From positions 1 through 64,000 of the forward strand of contig CAMDZW010000002.1 in the NCBI GenBank assembly GCA_945911015.1: DNA of 64,000 bases, given 5' to 3'. Within the stretch, counting starts at the first letter, position 1. Every line of letters begins with the position of its first letter. The notes beneath the pieces were generated by a model that made no database searches, was not told the DNA's origin, and was given only the letters and a program-made list of their open reading frames with translations. The DNA comes from an uncultured Propionibacteriaceae bacterium (GTDB lineage Bacteria > Actinomycetota > Actinomycetes > Propionibacteriales > Propionibacteriaceae). This document shows, piece by piece, positions 41,113-50,589 of this stretch. The position numbers and the translations under genes are program-made.

Positions 41113-44100
41113 ATGACAGTCTCGATGCGGGTCATGAGCGCCGGAGAGGGCTACAAGTACCTGTTGCGCTCGGTCGCTGCCGCGGACGGGGATCGCTCGC
41201 TGTCGACACCACTCACGCGCTACTACGTGGAGGAAGGTACACCACTGGGCCAGTGGCTCGGCTCTGGCGTCGCCGCGCTCGGCAAGGGTCAGCTCGCGGT
41301 GGGTGATCGGGTGTCGGAGGCCCAGCTCCAGCTCTTGATGGGCATGGGCCGTGATCCGATCACCGGCGACCCGCTAGGGCACGCGTTCCCCGCCTACAAG
41401 TCCGTGCCGGAGCGGATCGAGGCCCGGATCGCTGACCTCGATCCCGAACTGGGCCCCGGTGCCAAGGGTGAGGCGGTCGCGCGGATCGAGGCCGAGGAGA
41501 CCGAACGCGGCAGACGGCGGGCGGTGGCCGGGTTCGACTTCACCTTCTCGATCCCGAAGTCCGCATCGGCTCTGTGGGCTGTCGCGGATGCCGGGACGCA
41601 GGCGTTGATTGGTGAGGCGCATCATGCGGCGGTTGCGGAGGTGGTTGCGTTCATGGAGCGCGAGGTTGCAGCCACTCGCACCGGTGCAACCGCCGGCGAC
41701 GGAGCCGTTGCACAGGTCGATGTCACCGGGCTGGTCGCGACGGCATTCGATCACTTCGACTCCCGCGCCGGCGACCCCCACTTGCACACGCACGTCGTCA
41801 TCTCCAACAAGGTCCAGACCGCCCTCGATGGCAAGTGGCGATCACTGGATGGTCGGCCGATGCACGCCTCCGTGGTCGCGCTGTCGGAGCTGCACGAGGC
41901 GGTGTTCGCCGACCATATGACCCGCACCTTTGGCGTCGAGTGGGAGGCCCGCGACATGGGCCGAGACCGCAACCCCGCATGGGCGATCAGCAGCGTGCCG
42001 GAGGAGCTGGTGGCCGAGTTCTCCACCCGTGCGAGGCACATCGATGCCGAGACCGACCGCCTCATCGCGGACTACGTGAGCAAGCACGGTAGGCGGCCGT
42101 CCCCGGCGACGATCATGAAGCTACGTGCACAAGCCACCTTGTCCACGCGGCCGGAGAAGGAGGTCCGGTCGCTGGCCGACCTCACCGCCGAGTGGCGCAC
42201 CCGCGCGACCGGGGTGCTCGGCCAGGACGCCACCGGCTGGGCACACATAATCACCGACAACGACAAGCCGCTGCTGCTGCGGGCCGATGACGTGCCGCTG
42301 GATGTCATCGCCGACCTCGGGCAGTCGGTGGTCGAGGTGGTGGGTGAGAAGCGGTCCACCTGGCGGCGGTGGAACCTCATGGCCGAGGCGTCCCGGCAGA
42401 CGATGGGCTGGCGCTTCGCCACCATGCAAGACCGCGAAGCCGTCGTGGCGATGATCGCCGACGCCGCCGAGCAAGCATCGCTGCGGCTGACGCCGCCCGA
42501 CCTCGCCACGTCGCCGGCCGCATTCCGGCGGGTGGACGGCACCAGCGTGTTCCGGCCCAAGCACTCGACCGTGTTCTCCTCCGAGCTGCTGCTCGCGGCC
42601 GAGGACCGGCTGCTCGACCGCTCCCGCATTCTCACTGCGCCCACCGTCCCGCTCCGAACAGTGGAGAAGGTCACCGCCCGTCCCGATGCCGAGGGGCGGA
42701 TGCTCGGGGAGGATCAGGCCGACGTGCTCATGAAGATCGCCATCTCGGGACGCGTTCTCGATGTGCTCGTCGGCCCGGCGGGCGCCGGAAAGACGACGGC
42801 GATGTCGGCGCTGCGGCGTGCGTGGGAGAAGGAGCACGGCGAGGGCTCTGTGGTCGGGCTGGCACCATCCGCGGTCGCGGCGCAGGTCCTTGCTGACGAC
42901 CTCGGGATCGCGACGGAGAACACGGCGAAGTGGTGGCAGAACCACCTCGTCCACGGCACCGACTTCCAGGCGGGTCAGCTCGTCATCATCGACGAAGCCT
43001 CCCTCGCCGGCACTCTCTCGTTGGATCGCATCACCCACCTGGCCGAACGGGTGGGGGCGAAGGTTCTGCTTGTGGGCGACTACGGCCAGCTCCAGTCCGT
43101 GGACGCCGGCGGCGCCTTCGGGCTCCTCGTCGGTGACCGGGATGATGCGCCCGAGCTGGTCGACGTCCACCGGTTCACCAACGCCTGGGAGAAGACCGCA
43201 TCCCTCGCCCTCCGTCACGGTCGTACGCAGGTGATCGACACCTACTTCGACCATGACCGCATCCGCGATGGCGAGGCCGAGGCGATGACCGACGCCGCCT
43301 ACACCGCGTGGCGCGCTGACCGGGAGCATGGGTTGGTGTCGGTGCTGGTCGCCGAGACCCGCGACCACGTGAGCGCCCTCAACCAGCGCGCTCGTGCCGA
43401 TCTGATTCTCGACGGCACCTTGAAGCCCGGCCGGGAGGTCGAGCTGAACGACGGGACCGCTGCTGGGGTCGGGGACACGATCATCACCCGCCGCAACGAT
43501 CGCCGCCTACGCAACGGCAAGACCTGGGTGCGCAACGGTGACACCTGGACCGTCACCGGCGTCCGCGACGACGGCTCGGTCACGATCCGCAAGACCGGCC
43601 GCCGGTTCGGCGGCTCCATCATCCTCCCCGCCTCGTACGTGGCCGACCATGTTGATCTGGGCTATGCGATCACTGCCCACAGGGCGCAAGGCGTCACCGT
43701 CGATACCGCGCACGTGCTGGTGGAGCCGACCACCACGCGGGAGAACTTCTATGTCGCGATGACCCGAGGCAAGCACACCAATGTCGCGTACGTGATCCTC
43801 GTCCGGGCCGACGAGCACGCCCACCCGCATCCCAGCGACAACGCCGATGCCACCGGCCGGTCCGTGCTCTACGGCGTCCTACAACACGTGGGCGCTGAGC
43901 TGTCCGCGCACGAGACCATCACCGCCGAGCAAGAGCACTGGGGGTCGATCGCCCAGCTCGCGGCGGAGTACGAGACCATCGCCGCCGCGGCGCAACGAGA
44001 CCGGTGGGCCACCCTGATCCGTGCCTCTGGCCTGACTGCCGACCAGGCGGACGCCGCTCTCGAGTCGGAGGCCTTCGGCGCGCTCACCGCCGAGCTGCGA

Positions 44101-44655
44101 CGCGCCGAAGCCAACCACCACGACGTCGATCGCCTGTTCCCCCGATTGGTCGCCGCTCGCGGGTTCGCCGACGCTGACGACATCGCGTCGGTGCTGCACT
44201 ACCGGGTCGCGCACGCCACCGCACGCCCGGCAGGGTCGGGTCGCACCCGCAAGGCGCCTCGACTCATCGCCGGCCTGATCCCCGCCGCCGATGGCCCGAT
44301 GACCCACGACATGCGGCAGGCACTTGATGAGCGGCGCGAACTGATCGAAACCCGCGCCGAGGCCGTGCTCGATACAGCTCGCGATTCCGGAGGAGTTTGG
44401 ACGCGGCTACTCGGTGAGCCACCGCGCGACCCGCGCAAGACAGCGGCGTGGCGACGCAACGCCCGCACTATCGCTGCCTATCGCGACCGCTACGGCATCA
44501 CCGAGGACACACCGCTCGGTATGGCGCCGGAGAGCGCGGCGCAGAAGATCGACCACGCCAGGGCCGAGGGCGCACTTCGCCAGCTCGCTGGCCGGCCTGA
44601 GCCACCCCGGCAGCGCCGACCACCTGCCCCGGCCCGGCAAGGGCCGAGCCTGTAG
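41113..44655 (+). CDS. MobF-family (TrwC/TraI-like) relaxase-helicase
   Basis: This 1180-residue protein has an N-terminal relaxase domain with catalytic tyrosines in LTRYYVEEGTPLGQWLG (Tyr37/38) and the histidine triad in FDHFDSRAGDPHLHTHVV (His214, 225, 227). A RecD-like helicase follows: Walker A GPAGAGKTT (554-562), Walker B QLVIIDEASLAGTL, and the UvrD-like GYAITAHRAQGVTVDTAHV, NFYVAMTRGK. It nicks oriT, stays bound to the 5' end and unwinds DNA for transfer. The start at 41113 is supported by the two remnants. The qat operon follows. Confidence 0.95.
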   Translation: MTVSMRVMSAGEGYKYLLRSVAAADGDRSLSTPLTRYYVEEGTPLGQWLGSGVAALGKGQLAVGDRVSEAQLQLLMGMGRDPITGDPLGHAFPAYKSVPERIEARIADLDPELGPGAKGEAVARIEAEETERGRRRAVAGFDFTFSIPKSASALWAVADAGTQALIGEAHHAAVAEVVAFMEREVAATRTGATAGDGAVAQVDVTGLVATAFDHFDSRAGDPHLHTHVVISNKVQTALDGKWRSLDGRPMHASVVALSELHEAVFADHMTRTFGVEWEARDMGRDRNPAWAISSVPEELVAEFSTRARHIDAETDRLIADYVSKHGRRPSPATIMKLRAQATLSTRPEKEVRSLADLTAEWRTRATGVLGQDATGWAHIITDNDKPLLLRADDVPLDVIADLGQSVVEVVGEKRSTWRRWNLMAEASRQTMGWRFATMQDREAVVAMIADAAEQASLRLTPPDLATSPAAFRRVDGTSVFRPKHSTVFSSELLLAAEDRLLDRSRILTAPTVPLRTVEKVTARPDAEGRMLGEDQADVLMKIAISGRVLDVLVGPAGAGKTTAMSALRRAWEKEHGEGSVVGLAPSAVAAQVLADDLGIATENTAKWWQNHLVHGTDFQAGQLVIIDEASLAGTLSLDRITHLAERVGAKVLLVGDYGQLQSVDAGGAFGLLVGDRDDAPELVDVHRFTNAWEKTASLALRHGRTQVIDTYFDHDRIRDGEAEAMTDAAYTAWRADREHGLVSVLVAETRDHVSALNQRARADLILDGTLKPGREVELNDGTAAGVGDTIITRRNDRRLRNGKTWVRNGDTWTVTGVRDDGSVTIRKTGRRFGGSIILPASYVADHVDLGYAITAHRAQGVTVDTAHVLVEPTTTRENFYVAMTRGKHTNVAYVILVRADEHAHPHPSDNADATGRSVLYGVLQHVGAELSAHETITAEQEHWGSIAQLAAEYETIAAAAQRDRWATLIRASGLTADQADAALESEAFGALTAELRRAEANHHDVDRLFPRLVAARGFADADDIASVLHYRVAHATARPAGSGRTRKAPRLIAGLIPAADGPMTHDMRQALDERRELIETRAEAVLDTARDSGGVWTRLLGEPPRDPRKTAAWRRNARTIAAYRDRYGITEDTPLGMAPESAAQKIDHARAEGALRQLAGRPEPPRQRRPPAPARQGPSL

Positions 44656-44782
44656 AAGGCGTGCTGGGGTCGCGCAGCGTGTCAGGTCTCGCGTCGACCG
44701 CCGAAGTGCGATCATGGTCACATGCTGTTCCTCTGACACGGGCGTCTCCCTCCGCGCGCCCCAGGCGGAAGGAGAGAAGGAC

Positions 44783-44839
44783 ATGCGTCGACCGTGCAGG
44801 CAAGCCGCCGCCATGAGCGGTGGTGTTTTCGATGACTGA
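44783..44839 (+). CDS. 18-codon leader ORF coupled to qatA
   Basis: This small ORF (MRRPCRQAAAMSGGVFDD) has an excellent GGAAGGAGAGAAGG ribosome-binding site. Its TGA overlaps the qatA start region (ATGACTGA). qatA itself lacks a good site, so translation of this ORF probably delivers ribosomes to qatA. The peptide has no recognisable domain. Confidence 0.6.
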   Translation: MRRPCRQAAAMSGGVFDD

Positions 44840-46808
44840 GGCCCACGATCTACGGGGCCGTCTCTGGTCCGATGAGCCTTCGACGACTGACTTCCTGGCG
44901 GCCAAGGCGATCGCCGAGACTGTCTCCGACGCCGTCCTCGATGACGACCTCGATCCTCTCGCCATCGGCCTGTCGGGTCCGTGGGGCAGCGGCAAGACCA
45001 CAGTGCTTGAACTCATCAAGGCAGACCTTGATGAGCGTAGTGATGCTGAGACGGCCAAGATCATCACAGTCCGCACCGATCCATGGCGCTACGACCCTGC
45101 CGTTGGAGCGAAAGAGAGCCTGATCGACGAGGTTCTGGAAGCTCTAGCGACGGAACTCGCCGGACAGGTGGCAAAGAAGAAGGCCGCCGAGAGCAAGACG
45201 GACAAGGCGAAGGCCCTCCTGAAAAAGCTATCGGACAGGGTCGATTGGTCCAAGGCGGTCCGTCTCGCAGCCAAGTCGTCCCTGACTCTCCAGATTCCGA
45301 AGATTGATGATGTTCTCGGCCTGATCCGTGAAAAGAGCGGGACTGGGGAGGACGAGACGCATGAAGCGCGCGGGCTCGCGGGATTCAAGAGCGAGTTCGC
45401 CGAACTGATGGGCACCGACGAGTTGAGCCACGTCAAGCGCGTCGCGGTGCTCGTGGATGATCTTGATCGGTGTCTGGTCGACACCGTGGTCGAGACGCTG
45501 GAGACAATCCGCTTGTTCCTCAGCGTGGACGGAATAGCTTTCGTCATCGCAGCAGACGAGGAGCGCGTTGCCGAAGCGATTCGGACCAAGTTGCCCGAGT
45601 GGACCATGCCCACTGAGCGGGCCGAGACTGATGAGAGCCTCCCCGCCGAGCCGCCCTCGAAGCTCTACCTGCACAAGATCGTTCAGACCACGGTCCCCCT
45701 GCCGGCCCTCGGCGCATTCGACACCGAGGCCTATGTCCTGTTGCTCCAACTCCAGAACAGAGTCGAAGCAACCCTCGACGCTGAACAGCTCCAGCACGTC
45801 ATCGACGAGTGCCAGCGTCTACGCGCCGTTGGAACCCTCGACGACCTGAAGCCACCCAAGGACTTCAACTTCGAGGCTGAGCTGGCCTTCGCGCGACGAC
45901 TCACCACCATCTTGTACGAGAAGTTGCGTGGAAACCCGAGGAGAATCAAGCGCTTCCTCAACGACCTCAATATTCGACGATCTATCGCTGCGCGACGGGG
46001 GATCGATCTGAAGTTCGACGTCGTTGCGAAACTGATGGTGCTGGAAGTCCTGCTCCCAGAACAGTTTCAAGCAGTCCTGTCATGGCTTCGCACGGGAGAA
46101 CTCCGCGACCGCCTCGAAGCACTGGAAGCCCTGGCGAACAAGCCCAAAGAAGCTGAAAGCGCGCCGACCTCAGATGACGAGTCGGTCGAAGCGACGGATG
46201 ACGACCAAGAACCAGCGGGCGTCGACACGAGCGCCATCGAGTCGGCTGAGGAGACACCGGAGACGAAGACGAGCGTTGCCATCCACTTCTCCGATGACCT
46301 GATTCGCTGGGCAAAGCTCCCACCCGACCTGCACGGCGAGGACCTGAGCCCGTACCTGCATCTCGCGGCTTCCTTCCGCGGCGACCTTCTCGTCAGCGCG
46401 GAACTTCCCAAGCATCTCCGTGACCTCGCCGCGCAGCTTGCCTCCACACGCACAGTCGACCGCCACCAAGTCTCCGGCGACAAGCTAGCGGCGCTGCCGC
46501 CCGAAGACGCCGACCAACTCGTGCGCCACCTGTCATTGCGGGCGCGCGACAGGGTTCAGGAGCAACGGGGCGCTGTGACCGGCATCGCCCGGCTTGCAGG
46601 GGCCCATCCTTCGTTGCAGCCAGCCGCACTCGACGCTTTCCGCCGTCTTCCTCTCGATGACCTCCAAGTGGGCACGGCCATTCACTTGGCGGGACTCGAC
46701 ATCCCCGGCATGAAGGACGTAATCGACGGCCTTGCTGGCCGTCTGCCAGACGGAAAACTCAAGAACGCACTGACGACTCCGCTGCCGGGCGGGAAAGGCC
46801 GATCCTGA
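44832..46808 (+). CDS. qatA: QatA: KAP-family P-loop ATPase of the Qat defence system
   Basis: This 658-residue KAP-type STAND-like NTPase has Walker A GPWGSGKTT (residues 49-57), TDPWRYDP typical of KAP proteins, and Walker B VKRVAVLVDDLDRC (about 201-214). The arginine-rich region GNPRRIKRFLNDLNI follows. No clear pair of membrane helices is inserted, unlike some KAP ATPases. In the four-gene Qat anti-phage system QatA is the ATPase. The order and overlaps with qatB, qatC and qatD make the assignment firm. Its stop and the qatB start share TGATG. Confidence 0.93.
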   Translation: MTEAHDLRGRLWSDEPSTTDFLAAKAIAETVSDAVLDDDLDPLAIGLSGPWGSGKTTVLELIKADLDERSDAETAKIITVRTDPWRYDPAVGAKESLIDEVLEALATELAGQVAKKKAAESKTDKAKALLKKLSDRVDWSKAVRLAAKSSLTLQIPKIDDVLGLIREKSGTGEDETHEARGLAGFKSEFAELMGTDELSHVKRVAVLVDDLDRCLVDTVVETLETIRLFLSVDGIAFVIAADEERVAEAIRTKLPEWTMPTERAETDESLPAEPPSKLYLHKIVQTTVPLPALGAFDTEAYVLLLQLQNRVEATLDAEQLQHVIDECQRLRAVGTLDDLKPPKDFNFEAELAFARRLTTILYEKLRGNPRRIKRFLNDLNIRRSIAARRGIDLKFDVVAKLMVLEVLLPEQFQAVLSWLRTGELRDRLEALEALANKPKEAESAPTSDDESVEATDDDQEPAGVDTSAIESAEETPETKTSVAIHFSDDLIRWAKLPPDLHGEDLSPYLHLAASFRGDLLVSAELPKHLRDLAAQLASTRTVDRHQVSGDKLAALPPEDADQLVRHLSLRARDRVQEQRGAVTGIARLAGAHPSLQPAALDAFRRLPLDDLQVGTAIHLAGLDIPGMKDVIDGLAGRLPDGKLKNALTTPLPGGKGRS

Positions 46809-47605
46809 TGGGACACAAAGGTTCATACTCCGGAGGCAGCGGCGCAATCGGGAACGACATCCGTGATGGTCTGGACGACTGGCTGGACTCGCTACCTGGG
46901 GCCACGGGCGCCACCGACGTCGGTCCCAATGACAACGCACAACAACCGCCCCCGACAATATCGCGACCTTCTCCCTCCTCCCCGGCGAGCCGGATGCTCC
47001 CCACCGCCGCCCTGTTTCGCTCGTCACGGACCGGAGGTGGAGCGAGCAAGTCGCAGCGCAGCAAGACCGCCGCGCTCACTCGGTCTACTGCTACCTCGGC
47101 ACGCTCGGCAGGTCGCGGCGCCGCAGCCGCCTACGCGTACCGCACCGGCGATGCGCAGACCCTCCGGGGCCTCGGTCTCGACTACGACGCACTGCGCGCG
47201 AACCCAAACATCTTCGATGTCGCTCACCAGATCGCACAGAAGGTCTGCGAAGACCTCCCTGATGGAACGATCGAGACTTCAGAGCAACTACAGGTTGTAG
47301 GAAACCTCGCCGAATGGTTGATGCAGAGCGACGCAGCCGGGGTCCAGGTCTCACTTGGGCAGATCGCAGAGGAGGCTGTCGCCCTCATACTCGCCGAGGC
47401 ATACCTGGTGGAGACGGCATCCACACTCAACGGCAAGGACATGACTGGCTCTCAGCGCGCGGAGTTCGAGAATGACGTGCGCCAGGCTGCCGAGGAACTT
47501 GCCGCGCATGCGAACCTCTCGCCAACTGGTCCCACAGCAGGGGAGTTCACGACAGCCATCGAGAACGGCCTGGAGTATCTCCGTGCCCTACATGAGGAGC
47601 CGTGA
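46808..47605 (+). CDS. qatB: QatB: Qat defence system component
   Basis: This 265-residue protein has a glycine/proline/serine-rich N-terminus (MGHKGSYSGGSGAIGNDIRDGLDDWLDSLPG) and a helical C-terminal domain (AHQIAQKVCEDLPDGTIETSEQLQVVGNLAEWL). This matches the poorly conserved second protein of qatABCD. Its function is unknown, but the gene is required in characterised systems. It overlaps qatA and qatC by TGATG junctions. Confidence 0.88.
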   Translation: MGHKGSYSGGSGAIGNDIRDGLDDWLDSLPGATGATDVGPNDNAQQPPPTISRPSPSSPASRMLPTAALFRSSRTGGGASKSQRSKTAALTRSTATSARSAGRGAAAAYAYRTGDAQTLRGLGLDYDALRANPNIFDVAHQIAQKVCEDLPDGTIETSEQLQVVGNLAEWLMQSDAAGVQVSLGQIAEEAVALILAEAYLVETASTLNGKDMTGSQRAEFENDVRQAAEELAAHANLSPTGPTAGEFTTAIENGLEYLRALHEEP

Positions 47606-48894
47606 TGGCCGAGTTCGATCTCAGGTTTCAGGTCCCGAAGAACATCACCGATGACGCCGCGTCGAGCACGCTCTACTGGCCCGTCAACGGAACCGGCAGC
47701 TTCAACACCCCGCTCGGCCCACGCCTTGGACGTCTCGGAGCGGTCCGACCAGCAAACGCGGACTTGTTCCGCCTGGCAGCAATGGTGTATGCAGCCGATC
47801 GTTCCGTGCGTCGACAGTCTGGGCGCGTGAACTGGACTCGACGCTCCTTCGACATGACAGTGCCGGTAGCGGACGCCGACGCTTGGAACGCGATCGCCGG
47901 CGAGTTCGGCGCATTGTTGGAGTTCCTATCAGGCGACGAATGGCACCTGACCTTCCGACGAACCCGGTTGCCCAAAGAGACAGTCCAGACCAACCCCTAT
48001 CCCGAGGCCCAGCGGGTGGTGCTGCTGAGCGGAGGTGCAGACTCAGGAACGGGAGCGTTTCTCGCCCGCACACGATCCGAGCCACATGTCCTGGTGTCCC
48101 ACATCGGCGCCACATCGATATCTCCAGTACAGCAAGAGGTCGCAGAGCGGATACGCGACCTTCTCCCCGACGGCTCGGCGCAAGACCACTGCCAAGTCAC
48201 CTTCACACGCAGCCAAGTCCAGCCCGGCGGCTACCGCTTCAAGAACGAGACAAGCACTCGAACACGCTCGTTCCTCTTTCTCGCCCTCGGCCTGTCAGTC
48301 GCATCCGTCAACGACGTGCCGCTATGGATTCCCGAAAACGGCTTCGCCTCGCTGAACCCACCACTCGGACCTGACCAGCTAGGCAGCCTGTCCACTCGAA
48401 CGACCCACCCGTGGTTCCTCACCGAGCTGTCCAGACTTGCCCAAGAAGCCGGTGCCGTCGCCGCGATCCACAACCCCTTCGCGACACAGACCAAGGGTGA
48501 GATGTTCCGATGGCTTGCCGACGAGGTCGGCGACGACAAGGTAGCCGGAGCCTTCCTCAGCGCCACCAACTCGTGCGCCCACACAAACAGACGTTGGCTC
48601 GGAGTCAAGGCCAAAGACCACTGCGGCACCTGCTTCGGATGCCTCGTACGTCGAGCCTCCTTCGCAGCAGCCGGGCTGCCTGACACGAGCACATACGTGG
48701 CCGATAAGTGGCCGAGCGAACAAGTAAAGGAGCGACTGACAAACGCCTCCATCCTGCCCAGCATCCAAGGCTTCGTCGCCCGGGGAATCCGGGTCAGCGA
48801 TATCGCTGCCATGCGCCTTCCAGACGGCTACTCAGCGAGCCAAGCACGTGACCTCTGCCTCCGGGGAGCCAGCGAGCTGGCGGCCCTCACATGA
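47605..48894 (+). CDS. qatC: QatC: QueC-like PP-loop enzyme of the Qat system
   Basis: This 429-residue protein has the PP-loop ATP pyrophosphatase motif VVLLSGGADSGTG (about residues 140-150), as in 7-cyano-7-deazaguanine synthase QueC. C-terminal cysteines in SCAHTNRRWLG and DHCGTCFGCLVRR fit the QueC zinc site. It may make a nitrile or deazaguanine-like modification during defence. It is larger than housekeeping QueC through its N-terminal domain, as usual for QatC. The ATG at 47605 overlaps the qatB stop (TGATG); a GTG three bases upstream is an alternative. Confidence 0.93.
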   Translation: MAEFDLRFQVPKNITDDAASSTLYWPVNGTGSFNTPLGPRLGRLGAVRPANADLFRLAAMVYAADRSVRRQSGRVNWTRRSFDMTVPVADADAWNAIAGEFGALLEFLSGDEWHLTFRRTRLPKETVQTNPYPEAQRVVLLSGGADSGTGAFLARTRSEPHVLVSHIGATSISPVQQEVAERIRDLLPDGSAQDHCQVTFTRSQVQPGGYRFKNETSTRTRSFLFLALGLSVASVNDVPLWIPENGFASLNPPLGPDQLGSLSTRTTHPWFLTELSRLAQEAGAVAAIHNPFATQTKGEMFRWLADEVGDDKVAGAFLSATNSCAHTNRRWLGVKAKDHCGTCFGCLVRRASFAAAGLPDTSTYVADKWPSEQVKERLTNASILPSIQGFVARGIRVSDIAAMRLPDGYSASQARDLCLRGASELAALT

Positions 48895-49667
48895 GCGCAA
48901 CCTGGCCACCACTCGACGCTCACGCACACATCGACACCACGATCGATCCCAGAGAACTCCTCGGGTTGCGAGCAGTGATTCTTGCCGCAAGCCGAAGCCT
49001 CGAAGAATCTACACGCGCGCTGAGCCGACAGAGCGGAGACCTCCTCACGGTGTGGGGAGTCGGCGTGCATCCAGCCGTTAGAGCATCCCTGGAAGCGTAC
49101 GACGAGAAGGAGTTCAGCGACCTAGTCAAGAGGACGGCGTACGTCGGAGAGATCGGCCTCGACGGAAAGGTCAGATCACGACTGCCCCGGCAGCGAGAGG
49201 TGCTGGCCTCCGTCCTTGGCTGCCTGCAACGAAATCCTCGCCTGACATCCATCCACAGTTACGGGGCGACGGCAGAGGTAGTTGATGAGCTGGAGCGAAC
49301 ACCGATCAGGGGCGCCATCCTGCACTGGTGGCTCGGCGAACCCACCCTCACCGACAAGGCGGTGAAGCTCGGCGCCTACTTCTCCGTCAACGCCGCATCC
49401 GTGCGCCGCACCGAGACCATCGAGGCAATACCACTCGACCGCCTCCTGATCGAGACAGACCACCCCGACGGCAACCGTGTAGGCCCCCGTCCATACCAGC
49501 CGGGAAACGTTGCTGCCGTCGAGAGCACGCTCGCGCGGACCCACGCCATGAGTCCAACTGAACTGCGAGCCAGGACGTGGAAGAACCTAGCGACCCTGGT
49601 TGAAGCAACCGACACCAGCGGCCTGCTGCCCCCACGAGTACGTGCGATCGTCTCCGAAGCCATGTGA
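48891..49667 (+). CDS. qatD: QatD: TatD-family metal-dependent hydrolase of the Qat system
   Basis: This 258-residue TIM-barrel protein has the TatD signatures: DAHAHID (His11, His13), VGEIGLD (Glu87), IHSYGA (His122), LHWW (His145) and IETDHPDG (Asp190). It is a probable metal-dependent DNase or hydrolase and closes the qat operon with an ATGA overlap on qatC. Housekeeping TatD genes lie elsewhere in the genome, so this copy belongs to defence. Confidence 0.93.
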   Translation: MSATWPPLDAHAHIDTTIDPRELLGLRAVILAASRSLEESTRALSRQSGDLLTVWGVGVHPAVRASLEAYDEKEFSDLVKRTAYVGEIGLDGKVRSRLPRQREVLASVLGCLQRNPRLTSIHSYGATAEVVDELERTPIRGAILHWWLGEPTLTDKAVKLGAYFSVNAASVRRTETIEAIPLDRLLIETDHPDGNRVGPRPYQPGNVAAVESTLARTHAMSPTELRARTWKNLATLVEATDTSGLLPPRVRAIVSEAM

Positions 49668-49825
49668 GTGGACAGCGACGGCGCTATCCAAAGTCAGGCA
49701 TCGAGCGTAGACTGCGCAACGAGGCGGATTTCTCCTCTGCAATGCGCCGGTCTCGGCAGACCCTCGGGTCACTCTTCAACGCACTGCCTCACCAGGTGCA
49801 CTGTGCGATGGAGAGGAACAAGACC

Positions 49826-50215
49826 ATGATCCGTCTGATCTGGGCCGGCAGCGTCCACACCCGCTACTTTCTACGGCGCTACATGCCCACCAACATCCTG
49901 CTGGATGCAATCCGCACCCGCCGTGGTTTGAAGTGGGGTATCCCCGCGATGCTGCTCGCGATCCCGTACGTTCTGATCGCGAACGTCTGTGTCCAACTCA
50001 TCGAGCACGACGCTCCCGGATGGCTCCACCTCATAGTGCTGTGGGCGATCTGGAACACGCTCAAGATGCTCTGGATCGGGCCGGTCAGCGCTGTGCTCCT
50101 GATCCGTGCCTGCATCCGCGAGTCCTTCACCGCCCGTCGTCAGCGCGCCAGCTTGCCTTCCGAAGCAGACGACGCAGAAGAGCGGGTCGAGGTGGACGCG
50201 ATAGGTGTCCGATGA
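49826..50215 (+). CDS. small ICE membrane protein
   Basis: This 129-residue protein has an amphipathic N-terminus (MIRLIWAGSVHTRYFLRRYMPTNILLDAIRTRRGLKWG) and two membrane helices (IPAMLLAIPYVLIANVCVQLI and LIVLWAIWNTLKMLWIGPVSAVLLI). Proteins of this form recur on actinobacterial ICEs, sometimes misnamed as permeases; their function is unknown. The ATG at 49826 has GGAGAGGAA seven bases upstream. A CAGGTGCAC motif lies at 49793-49801. Confidence 0.7.
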   Translation: MIRLIWAGSVHTRYFLRRYMPTNILLDAIRTRRGLKWGIPAMLLAIPYVLIANVCVQLIEHDAPGWLHLIVLWAIWNTLKMLWIGPVSAVLLIRACIRESFTARRQRASLPSEADDAEERVEVDAIGVR

Positions 50216-50226
50216 GGTGTGAGAAT

Positions 50227-50589
50227 TCAGGCACCGGCCCGGCGACGACCGCCAGCACGGATCGTCCCACCGCTTGCGATCACCGCCGACCGCACGGCCT
50301 CGTTGCTGACTGCGAGCCGCGCGGCGACCTGAGCGAGCGTCAGCCCACCTGCATAGAGCTTGGCGGCGTCCTGTCGGATCGCATCGGACAGTTCCGGTCG
50401 GCGCGCTGCCAAGCCCGCCGACCGAGCTATCTCTCGGACGGTGCCGCGGTGCACGTTGAATCGCCTCGCCAGCTCCCGCACGGGCACCCCCTCGGCGTAC
50501 TCAGCGGCCAGTTCGGCTCGATTGGAGACGCTCAAACGGGTTTGAGACTGACGCGAATTCTGACGCACCGGGCCGCGCTCATCGATCAT
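50227..50589 (-). CDS. double helix-turn-helix resolvase-like DNA-binding protein
   Basis: This 120-residue protein has two helix-turn-helix units: ELAAEYAEGVPVRELARRFNVHRGTVREIARSAG, then DAAKLYAGGLTLAQVAARLAVSNEAVRSAVIASG. These resemble the Hin/resolvase C-terminal DNA-binding domain without a catalytic part. It may be an accessory or directionality protein for the serine recombinase at the other end, or a regulator. The perfect CTCAAAC-GG-GTTTGAG palindrome within its early codons (50531-50546) could be its own binding site. It is the rightmost ICE gene I can support. Confidence 0.7.
   Translation of the reverse strand: MIDERGPVRQNSRQSQTRLSVSNRAELAAEYAEGVPVRELARRFNVHRGTVREIARSAGLAARRPELSDAIRQDAAKLYAGGLTLAQVAARLAVSNEAVRSAVIASGGTIRAGGRRRAGA
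50531..50546. repeat. 16-bp CTCAAAC/GTTTGAG palindrome
   Basis: CTCAAACGGGTTTGAG pairs 7 bases around a two-base centre. GGTTTGAG recurs in the recombinase 3' region (about 11,898) and at about 50,674, so it may be a short recombination- or regulator-related motif at both ends. Confidence 0.45.

Noticed and set aside
42121..43368. 415-codon open frame antisense to the relaxase helicase
   Set aside because: A shadow of the relaxase third-position GC bias; no domain and no start signal.
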